NCBI GenBank assembly: GCA_023627715.1
Contig: JAMAHW010000030.1
Span: forward strand, 310,001-374,000
Direction of reading: 5' to 3'
DNA length: 64,000 bases
DNA from: Periconia sp. R9002
Taxonomy: Eukaryota > Ascomycota > Dothideomycetes > Pleosporales > Periconiaceae
Shown here piece by piece: positions 55,270-64,000 of the stretch; the stretch's first letter is position 1, and each line of letters starts with the position of its first letter. Position numbers and translations under genes: made by a program. The notes beneath the pieces were generated by a model. The model was given only the letters and a program-made list of their open reading frames with translations, was not told the DNA's origin and did not search any database.

Positions 55270-57068
55270 GACTTCAGGATCTTGTCAAGTGTTCATGCCT
55301 GAGGGTGGAGTTCTATAGTGGCACGGGTGTAGAGAAAGGAAAATTGGAGAGAGGGCAAGTAGTTGTGGGTAAGAGGCAAGCCCGCCGGGCGGGACCCACC
55401 TCCTCGACCAACTAAAAACGATGTAACTGTCGCCGCCCATATGCTCAACCGCTATCTGGTTATAACGTCTCTCCATATCCAACCCCTTCTCCTGCCAGCA
55501 ATATAGTCTTCAAGGGTCGGTTCATTGATTCGTTTCGGGCGAGTGATACCGCCCTGGTGAGAATTGGACGGCTAAGTACCATCGAATGGCCCGACGATGT
55601 CTTTCACTGCATCAAGGATGATGGCAGAGTGTTCGTGAACGAGCAACGTGTTACGTTTCAAGGGGAAATGCTTTATGGCGGTATTGGTCCGGCAATGACG
55701 AGTATGCTTGATTCAGGTTTCGCTTGGCTGAGGATGGTGGCAGCGATGGCGATGGGTTGTTTCAATGGAAGAAGGTGGGCCTGTGACAGTGTGAGCTTAT
55801 GAAAAAACTGAATCAAACATTGAATGGCTCACTGTTTGCTTCCAAGCAATGGCTAGTCGCCGTAGCGTCGATACCAGAGGGGCATGTAGGTGGATGAGTG
55901 CAATTGATAAAGACATGCTGTATACAGAGCTCAAAGTCGTTAACTGAGATTGAAAACAGCCAGTTTGATGAGTTTCTATCAGTTATTAGCGGTTATCTTG
56001 CAGAGTATGTCGTAGCTGATCTCACCTTCCGATGGCGGGCATTGTTCTTGTAGTTGGGCAGCTTCTCTGCAAGATCTTTCTGGGCTGCAATTCAAAATCC
56101 TTGCCGCAGTGAGGCAGTGAAGCGCTGGTGTGGTGAATCGAATGAAGATATGCTGGTCTCTGTCAGAATTTACTGGAAACGTCGCGCATGATGAAGTGGA
56201 CTATACCTCAAAGCTGTCGAGCCCAGCAGTAAGTTGGCGGCAACGTGAGGAAGGTTGGGCTCGTCGCCTAGAAAGCTTCGAAACTCTGAAAAGAGGTTTT
56301 CGGGTCGAGACCACACGTTGACAATCTGTGGGAGACACAGCTGGCGAGCGTAGTTACGGGTCAAAAGACACCACTGGATATGAAGTGTATGATTGCCACT
56401 GAATATCAAGTGTATGATTGCCACGACGGGATGTTGTGAGAAGAAAGGATAGCAGCTTTGCAGATGGGTAGGGTCATGGGCACGAGAAGGTGTAGGAAAG
56501 AAAATTTTGACGGGTGGTGAGGAGACAATGAGGACGGTGAGAGTGATAGAAGGCAGGATACCTATGGACGGGCAAACGGTGCTAGGCTGCGCACGGACCA
56601 GGAAGCTGGCGCGAAGACGGGAGCGAGACTGGGAGCTGCGGCATGGAATCAGGCTGCAGGGTGGGCGAAGATATCCGGTGCTTTACTGAGGTCAAATTTT
56701 CAAAGTTTCTGGGGACGAGTAGGCATTGTGAGAGTGGTGGGAGCGTGGCTGACATCAATTGATTTCATTGTACGAACAACCGTATGTTCGTCTCGAGCAT
56801 GCATTCACTGTCAGATTTTCTTATAAATATCCTCTGTGCATACTCATTTCATTGAAACTACAGACACACTCAACGTGAAGTCACTGGGGTGGTATACATG
56901 TCGCACGCTGAATATGGCAGAGCCTGAGACACAATGATTGCTCGAAATTGTAGTTGATATTGTAAATACTATACAGTACTTCTTCTTTTGAAACCCAGAA
57001 AAACTTCTCCCGACGCATCAAACACTTCTGACTATGCTGTGAACCGAACCTTCCTGCGTCATCCTGAC
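55270..57068. other. Gene-poor 1.8-kb region
   Basis: No gene is supported. A plus-strand open stretch at 55557-55795 (EWPDDVFHCIKDDGRVFVNE, QRVTFQGEMLYGG) looks protein-like, but it starts at GTG and has no clear neighbours. A 21-bp near-direct repeat (TGAATATCAAGTGTATGATTG-type) is present at about 56377-56421. Confidence 0.4.
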
Positions 57069-57723
57069 TTATGAAGTCTCCCTTGCCAGCTGCCTTCTCA
57101 TCGCACCGTACGCCGCTCTGAGAGAGCTCTTTGGGATTCTCAGAAGCGGGTCCGCGTTTGCACCCCCCAGCCAATTCATGTATAATCTTGGGATGCCGAG
57201 CTGGGGGCCTCGCGTCAAGAGTGCCGACTCCCTCTTGAGGATGGGGCGGCCACGCGTGGGACTGTACTCTAGATGGTCGTAGTCACTGGTTCCCATGCAG
57301 CTTGCTACGAAGTCCATGTTCAATATTGCCATGCCACCAGTAGGGACTGATGTCGTGGTGTTTGTGAACCCTGGCGAGAGAAGGTAGCCGATGATTTCAT
57401 CCACTGATCGTGGGCGTGGTGTCATCGGCCACGGTCTGTACAGCTCTGGGAGCATCGGGTCGGTGGTGTCGGCGAGCAGAATAGTGTGCGGCTCCTGCCC
57501 TTCTGTGTAGCCGGCGTATACGATGTTGAAGCGCGGATCGATTATACATGTCTCGACGATGAGGACTGGACACTGCTCTTTGTTAGCCTGAGAATTGATT
57601 TAATGAAGTCCATTTACTCACGCCCTGAATTACTGTCGGCGCCGTTTTTCGTGATGAATACTGAGGATGATATTCTTGTGCATATTGAATGGCACTTTGG
57701 ATGTCGGAATTGATGTGCTCCAT
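57069..57723 (-). CDS. Orphan 201-aa protein, paralogue of the 363-aa neighbour
   Basis: The family is unknown. Exon 1 (57723-57622, 34 codons) and exon 2 (57572-57069) are joined across a 49-bp intron with GTGAGT and AGCAG signals. The C-terminal part HLEYSPTRGRPILKRESALL, TRGPQLGIPRLYMNWLGGAN and PLLRIPKSSLRAAYGAMRRQ aligns closely with the same region of the protein at 58323-59414 (AFSPSKHRSVLKDDSPLMEK, GRELGLPRLVMAWLGGAQ, ILPTSTMKAAYDRAVELFLA). The protein stops soon after this block, whereas the paralogue continues about 85 residues. The N-terminal half VLIVETCIIDPRFNIVYAGY looks like a beta-rich fold. No signal peptide or membrane segment is present. Confidence 0.78.
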
Positions 57724-58322
57724 GGTTGTGGGTGGGTTGAGTTTGGAAGGTAGTTGCTTGTTCGGTCGAAGGGGAAGGAAAAGATATATCTATCAACAGG
57801 TCTGCCAAGCGAAGGGAAAGACAATAGGCAACTGCATGTGTGGGGTGAAGCTCGATTGTTCTACCGCCGTGAATGCGTTATGATTGGCTTTTCACTCAAT
57901 CAAACGCACAAGGTAGGGTTGTGCCAAATGAGAGCTCACTGGACCCGATACCTCTATTGAACTTTGAAGAGAAATCCACAATAGATAGATGTGGGCAGAA
58001 TAAGCCTCATTAATATTATGTGTGCATCCAGAAAAATTCGTAAAGTATTAACTCCACAATGGCATTGTTTGTGCCTCCCGATTTGGTCTTGCCAATACCA
58101 TCATACTATGAAGGTATCTTCAAAAGGCGTAACTGTATTGATAATGGGCAGGTACTCAGGGCATTTGCAGGTAGGGTATTTGTTCAGAACTGTATAGGTA
58201 TATAGGAATATGGTGTTGAGCATTTGTGGTGTTGATTCAAAAGTGAGCATGTATATTCAGAGGGGTATCTAAGATGAAGAGAAAGAAGGAAAAGCCGCCG
58301 CCCAACAATTCAAACGACAGAA
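57724..58322. other. Spacer between the two paralogues
   Basis: This 600-bp spacer has no gene. It contains the promoter of the 201-aa gene and the 3' end of the 363-aa gene. Confidence 0.5.
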
Positions 58323-59414
58323 TCATGCAAAGCCCAGTGGTATACCAGTTGCTCCTCCAAAGACCCAGATCCCATCCGTTTCCGGCTCACGGAAGCTCAA
58401 CCTCGCATTGGTATCGGTGAGAGTTTGCCACAGCCACCGAGGAAAGGTGCTTGTGCCCTTCCAAAGGGTGATACAGACGGCCGGCTCATCGTCTGCTCCC
58501 GCTGTGTCAATCATCTCTTGATCCTTTGCACTGGCAAACACAGATGCCTGCTTCGCCCTTTTCCTTGCCAGAAACAGCTCTACTGCTCGGTCGTAGGCTG
58601 CTTTCATTGTTGAGGTTGGTAGGATCAGCCTCCCACCGAGTTGAGCCCCCCCGAGCCAGGCCATGACGAGACGAGGGAGTCCCAGTTCCCGCCCCTTCTC
58701 CATGAGCGGAGAGTCATCTTTCAAAACCGAGCGATGCTTGGAAGGGCTGAAGGCCATATGATCGCCTCCCTCCTCGCCAAGGATCGAAAAAATGTCGTCG
58801 AGATCAATGACTGTCATACCTCTCTCCCCAAAGCCGTCCACAGATGGCTTCGTGTAGAGCTGCAAGATGGCCAGCACGATGGCACAGGGCTGTTGGTCCT
58901 TGTGGATCCACTTGTTGTGTGGGACTGGCTTGTTGTCGTCCTGCATGGTTCGGACTTCCATGATGGGCGACGCATGAGGGGGTAATGGCAAGGAGGGAAG
59001 GTTGCGACTTCGGGCCGAGGGGTTGAACTGGTCGTCAATCAGTCCAAATATCCAGTACTGCTGGGACGGCGCCTCGTTTGCGTGGCTGCGGTTCCAAGCG
59101 GCAGTGATCCAGGCGATTGGTGTCTTGTGTTCAAGAGGCTTAGTGCAGCGAGGACGTCCGCACAAGTTTAGAAGCGGAGCCTCCAGAGGTGCTGCTGGAG
59201 GGATGTCGAATTGTTCGTTGGCCGGCTTTTGGTAGGTAGGTGGAGGGTGGTAGCTTGCTGCCACCTCCACGGCGTCGAGGACGGCCTGGTCAATCAGGCT
59301 CACTTCCACGACTTCAACAACGGTGGAAGATGATGATTCTTCCTCGGCGGGGAACTCAGCATTGGCCTCAGTAGGCTGCTGGGGGAGTTGTGCGGCAACG
59401 CTGGAGGCAGACAT
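58323..59414 (-). CDS. Orphan 363-aa protein, paralogue of the 201-aa neighbour
   Basis: A single-exon frame from the ATG at 59414; the frame is open 28 codons upstream, but a TATATAAA at 59545-59552 and the low-complexity extension favour this start. Residues 1-95 are acidic, Ser/Val/Pro-rich and probably disordered (EEESSSSTVVEVVEV). From about 110 on it looks globular: PIAWITAAWNRSHANE, QYWIFGLIDDQFNP, QQPCAIVLAILQLYTKPSVD and DDIFSILGEEGGD, then the block shared with the 201-aa neighbour. The C-terminus (VCITLWKGTSTFPRWLWQTL, IWVFGGATGIPLGFA) is absent from the neighbour. Function unknown; the pair suggests a local duplication followed by divergence. Confidence 0.75.
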   Translation of the reverse strand: MSASSVAAQLPQQPTEANAEFPAEEESSSSTVVEVVEVSLIDQAVLDAVEVAASYHPPPTYQKPANEQFDIPPAAPLEAPLLNLCGRPRCTKPLEHKTPIAWITAAWNRSHANEAPSQQYWIFGLIDDQFNPSARSRNLPSLPLPPHASPIMEVRTMQDDNKPVPHNKWIHKDQQPCAIVLAILQLYTKPSVDGFGERGMTVIDLDDIFSILGEEGGDHMAFSPSKHRSVLKDDSPLMEKGRELGLPRLVMAWLGGAQLGGRLILPTSTMKAAYDRAVELFLARKRAKQASVFASAKDQEMIDTAGADDEPAVCITLWKGTSTFPRWLWQTLTDTNARLSFREPETDGIWVFGGATGIPLGFA

Positions 59415-62361
59415 TGTTGAGGATATGAAGTTGAAAAGTGTAAACGTAGTGTTGAAAAGAGCTGATATAGTGTTGGGAGGTGGGTTGAATGTGATCAAAG
59501 TGGTAGATTTGGTTGATATACTGGTTTGGGGGGAGGGGGGGTGTTTATATAGTACTTCCTCTGGGTGCTGCGTTGGCGGGCAGAATTAGTTTGCATCGCG
59601 TTTCCCAACTGGCTTGCATATGGAGCAGTGATTGGCTCACACCCTACCACGCACGGATCTGCGGCTCAGATTTACTGGTATCAAACGAAGAATGTGCTCT
59701 GATAGGCAGCTGTTGGATTTTGGTTGACAGAGTGGTTGTGAGCTCGTGGCAACGACTTCGCTAAATTCACCTGACATTTGGGATCCTAGCCGTACGGTCC
59801 CCTCTAAAAATGCGTCGACCACCATTTTTAGGAGATCAGGGAAGACCATAGGGTCTCAGTTCTCATCAAGCCTCGCAAAGCTCCGTGATGATGGGCTTCC
59901 TGACATAGAGAAGCCCTCCGTTATCGCTGGGAAGGCGTCAACCGGCTCCTCAGACGTATGATCATGAGAAAACCATAAGTCTACGGAATTTAGAAGTTTA
60001 AAGGCGACTCAGTATATATACATGCTCGGTGTTTGCTTAACCTTGCGCTAGCTATTCGCTAATTCTGAATGACCATAGAAAATCTATCAGCTCTCATACG
60101 CGAATCGCAAGCCATGACCCCAACAACCTCCTTCGCACAGGTCTTATGATGGATTACATATCACGCGCTTTCAGACACGAGAACGAGCATCTACGCTATA
60201 CGGTCACACGAACCATTAAGCAAACATCCTCTGGCAGTTTACAACATGATGGAATGGCCCGGTGAAGGCTCATGCTACACATCATTGGAATTGGCAAGGA
60301 ACAAACGGGGAGATCAGGCGCTGGGCTATATCCTATTGTGAGCGGTACCACGTGCCAGCCTTAGGAAGAACCTGTGACGTTGGATGGCAAATAGATCAAC
60401 TTTCTCAAGTCCTTGTCTTTACGCCGTTAAAGCTTGCTAGATGCTGCTGACAATGACACAGCTGACCGCTGCCGAACTACACGATCCTAGACGAAGTAAA
60501 CACGAAATAGAGCAGGATGATGATTGAAAGTGCGTCTATAAGCTTGTACAAACATCAATCTTTGGTCGCAAGAATGTGATGTTGGCAGCCTCTCTCTCTA
60601 AGGATTGCAATTTGGGAGAGGAAAAGCATCGTTCCGGATTCAAATTATTGACCAGGCGTTACTTGGTACAAGTAGCATATCTATTACACACCATCGGCTG
60701 TGAGGATCTGCTCCGTAAAGTTATACAATGTGGATCTTATTCAAAAGAACGTTTGCAATGAATCAAAACCCATTGAGAGAAAGCTGGCAGGTGAATTAGA
60801 ACAATGTTGCCTTGGATTTGTAATCCTTCATGGACTTTCAATCTAACGTATTTCTTTATGTTTCCTTCATGCTCTGTCTATCAACAGCGTACTACCAGCT
60901 AGGACATCGTAGACAAAAGTCACATATTCAATTTCAGAACACACCTAGCTCCTCCATCTTATATTTCCTTGTACATAAGGCAATAGGTAGATACATAAAA
61001 GCAATACCATTTCCGCTGTCTTGCAGGAGGCACATACACCTTGAGTTGGTTGGATGATATTAGATGCAATAAGTGAGTGAGGGTACGCAAGTGCCGCCTA
61101 GGCTCCCACCTCTCCAAAATGTCACCTACCCTAAGTCAAAACCTCGTATCTTGGAGCACTATATATGCCATGTTTCACTGAAGACTTTCATCATTGGTAC
61201 TGAAGGCCTTTGATACAGGGTTGGGCAAGTGGGGATTTGAAAGGTATGTATAATTTCTTTTTTGCTTTTTTCATTCAATTACCGTAAGTATGGCACAGTG
61301 CTGTTGTTCGACTCCGCCAGAGACCACTCGTAATTTACTATTTTACGTTTTTTCCTGCGCTGATTTTCTTTTATCTATTATTTTTTTGAGACCCCCAAGA
61401 AAGAATCCTATACGTACCGGCAAAAGGCAATCACGTAATGACTTCACACAATGAACAGGAAGACAAAGAATGAGATACTCTGAACTAAAACTACCAATAT
61501 CCCCGATCAACAACCTACTCCGATTTCATACTCATTTGAATACAGATCATGCTAGTGCGGTGGAAAAGCATTCGAGGGTGAAGAGAGGGTGGTTTCACGT
61601 CCGTGATGTGACTCAAGGCTTAACTAATTGATCTGTGGTGTATATCTGACTTGAGTGCTGACTATGAATGCACATACAAAAATTGTAGATTTTATCAGCG
61701 ATAACAGAATGAGTGTTGAAGTGCTACAATATCGATGTGTTGGTGGATCTGCCAAAACATGTATCACGCTGCTTTGCAAAAGTTTCAGATGTCAGTTAAC
61801 GGGCGTGACGGGGTCCGCTGCGTTACACAGGGCGTTGCAAGGTGACTTTGTTACGCACCAAAAACCACGCAATAATCACGTGAACCCACAATTCCCGAAA
61901 GGGCAACCCATAACTATCGGCGTCGGCGCTATAACGTGCGCCGGACCCGAACCAAAGCTGCAAGGCGTGCAAGGGAACGTGGAGTTCCCGCGCAAGTGGC
62001 TTGACAAGACTAGGGCCCACCGTCATAGACACGCCGTATCGAGTACCACGACAAGACGACAAGACCTCGGCGCTTTGGATGGTACGCGGCCTACGTTGCA
62101 GGCGATGCCATGCCAATCCTTTTATTGCTTCCCACTGCGCCTCCCGCTGTTCGCTCTTAACTCGTCTGCATGTATATAGTGCTTTTCTCGCCGGCGCGTC
62201 ACTCATTTTTGTTTCTGGTTTGAGGTTCCAGTTCGGACATTCGCGCTTTTCGTCCGCTGGATGATATTTTGCGACACCTGCCCGCTCACCATTACGAGCT
62301 TCGACAGTCGATTCAACGAGTGCCTAGTTGCTTCGCGAGTCCCCAGCGGTGAATTGTCACC
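59415..62361. other. Gene-free 2.9-kb region
   Basis: No gene is supported. Overlapping ORFs on both strands at 61.65-62.2 kb lie in the promoter of the transporter and resemble no family. The 60-61.6 kb part is AT-rich with nothing recognisable. Confidence 0.45.
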
Positions 62362-64000
62362 ATGGCCATCTTCTCGCAAACATGGACGCTGACGAAGAAG
62401 ACTCTGCTCGTCGTCTTCGTCCGGCACTGGTTCTTCACGAGCATTCGCGCATTCTGGGCTCCAATCATTTTCGTGAGTTCTTCATTCCACCGCGCCCTCT
62501 GGCCTCCAGCTAACAATGTAAATTATAGATGTTCTTCATTACGTATGCTAAGAATTTCTTTATCCCCCCCTCGGAATTTGGCATCGGCACTCCCCGTCCT
62601 ATACGAAGCCTCGAAAACGCCCTTGTTACGGCTCCCGGTAATCGCAACACCGTCGTTTTTATAAATAACGGACACACTGGCGGAGATATCGAGCGGGTCA
62701 TCGGTACGCTATCAGATACTGTGAGAGGAGTTGGAAAGATTGCGACGACGGTGGAAGAAGATGTGGACTTGTTGAACATCTGCCCTAGTTCGCTGCGCGG
62801 TACCAGTACTTGTTACGGGGCCGTCAGTTTTCTTTCGTCACCCAATGAAGGAGCTGGCGGAATTTGGAACTATACCTTGAGAGGCGATCGAGTTTTCGGG
62901 ACCGAGATTTGGATCAACCGCGACGATAACGATGCCCAACTCTTCATCCTGCCGTTTCAACGCGCCGTGAACCAGGCAATTGCCTCTTTGAATAACTCAA
63001 GAGCCCCAGAAACGATGGACGAATTTCCTTTCACAGACAGGACGCAACAAGAGCGGAACGATGATATTCGGAGGCTCTACATGGGCGCATTGGTCGACAT
63101 CATGGCTGTTGCCATCTACATTGGTGTTTGTGGAGTAACGTACCAACTCACCGGTCAGATGGCATTGGAAAGAGAAATAGGCATTTCACAGTTGGTCGAA
63201 GCTATGTCACCCGCGAAGAAACCATGGCATACGCAAGCTGCACGCCTTTTATCCATGCATATCGCTTTCGACATCATTTACCTTCCTGGTTGGATTATCA
63301 TGGCCATCATCATTCGCCAGTTAGCTTTTGTAAATACCAATGTTGGGGTGCTAATTGTCTACCACATTCTGGCCGGCTTTGCGCTTACCAGCTTTTCGAT
63401 ATTTGGTGCATCTTTCTTCCGCAAAGCTCAATTATCAGGCATCACCATCGTCATCATTCCCATCATCCTCGCCATCATCGTACAGGTTGCCGGGCCCTTC
63501 AACACCGCAGCTGTGGCTATTCTTAGCTTAATATTCCCTCCTATGAACTACGTCTGGTTCATCGTTTACCTCGCTCGTTATGAACGCTTGTTTCTGCCTA
63601 CCAATCTTGTTCGGGCAGCACCTGCTTATAATGACCATAACTGGTCGCTTCCTGGAATTGCGCTCTGGGTATTCTTGATCATACAAACTCTCGTGTATCC
63701 CGTCTTGGGAGCGCTGGTTGAGCGATGGCTTTACGGTACCGTATCCAAGGACCGCAAGACCACAGTCTCATCGCCCGATCATTCTATCATTCTATCATCT
63801 TTTACCAAGCACTGGACACCGAACTGGCTGCGAGGAAAGATTCTACCCAAAATTGGTATCAAAGCCCCGGAGACTGTTATGGCTGTGAACGATTTCAGCA
63901 TCAAAGCACGGAAAGGACAGATTATGGTGCTGCTGGGAGCTAATGGAAGTGGCAAATCAACCACTCTGGACGCAATTTCAGGTTTGAATACCGTCACTAG
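62362..64000 (+). CDS. ABCA-type ABC transporter, 5' part (truncated by window)
   Basis: ABCA proteins are full-size membrane pumps that usually move lipids. Exon 1 (62362-62472) and exon 2 (62529 to the window end) flank a 56-bp intron with GTGAGT, GCTAAC and TATAG signals; 527 complete codons are visible. The first helix spans the splice (FWAPIIF-MFFITYAKNFF). An extracellular loop of about 170 residues with several Asn-X-Ser/Thr sites follows. A helix bundle comes next (ALVDIMAVAIYIGVCGVTYQ, the EREIGISQLVEAMSP coupling region, WIIMAIIIRQLAF, LTSFSIFGASFFRKA, VIIPIILAIIVQVAG, LWVFLIIQTLVYPVLGALVE). The first nucleotide-binding domain starts at the right edge with the Walker A motif LLGANGSGKSTTLDAISG. 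This TMD-then-NBD order and long first loop identify subfamily A. The rest lies beyond the window. Confidence 0.92.

Noticed and set aside
61655..62179. 174-codon plus-strand ORF before the transporter
   Set aside because: It starts at TTG, overlaps an equally open minus frame, and has no domain; the region is better read as promoter.
1..64000. A CRISPR array, bacterial operon, prophage or biosynthetic gene cluster
   Set aside because: Spliced genes, CBM1 domains and a U6 snRNA show nuclear fungal DNA; no regular short spacers, polyketide or peptide synthetase, or terpene enzymes were found.

Overview
The window looks like nuclear DNA of a filamentous ascomycete (Pezizomycotina). The evidence is short 45-125 bp introns with GTRNGY-type donors, CTAAC/CTGAC branch sites and YAG acceptors; fungal-type CBM1 cellulose-binding modules; a U6 snRNA; and single-gene transcription units separated by long AT-richer spacers. 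The secreted cell-wall-degrading repertoire would fit a plant-associated or saprotrophic member such as Leotiomycetes, but that placement is an impression and not a demonstrated result. Every spliced model below was built by hand from frame, splice sites and family resemblance.

Layout: (1) 1.4-10.7 kb holds two secreted GH10 endoxylanases, one with a C-terminal CBM1 and one with an N-terminal CBM1, flanking the splicing factor SF3B5 (minus strand) and a 367-aa orphan protein. (2) 10.7-20 kb is gene-poor, with a 91-aa orphan gene, a GH24 lysozyme gene, a decayed tRNA-like sequence and two long inverted repeats. (3) 20-28 kb has a 592-aa disordered orphan protein, a GNAT acetyltransferase, a small F-box/2EXR-like protein, an uncertain ORF and a GH43 exo-beta-1,3-galactanase with a C-terminal CBM35-like domain (minus strand). 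(4) 28-39.6 kb has no intact gene I can support. It carries a diverged ~110-bp tandem array with a stem-loop core, decayed coding fragments and a near-perfect hairpin. (5) 39.6-51.3 kb is gene-rich: a mitochondrial-type protein, a membrane protein, U6 snRNA (minus), NatD/Naa40 N-terminal acetyltransferase (minus), an LYRM2-like LYR protein and a flavin monooxygenase fused to a DUF6314-like domain. (6) 53-59.5 kb has a two-module cysteine-rich secreted protein, a ~100-bp minisatellite and a pair of paralogous orphan genes on the minus strand. (7) The right edge enters the 5' half of an ABCA-type ABC transporter.

Functional links: the two xylanases, the galactanase and the lysozyme are all predicted to be secreted and together would attack hemicellulose, arabinogalactan and bacterial peptidoglycan. 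The cysteine-rich protein is an effector-like candidate. SF3B5 and U6 are both spliceosome components but lie 40 kb apart and are not an operon. I see no biosynthetic cluster or defence system. The most unusual signals are the 30.4-31.0 kb stem-loop array, a 23-bp sequence present three times in unrelated contexts, a foldback repeat at 11.7 kb, and the internally duplicated secreted protein whose two introns match in phase, position and length.
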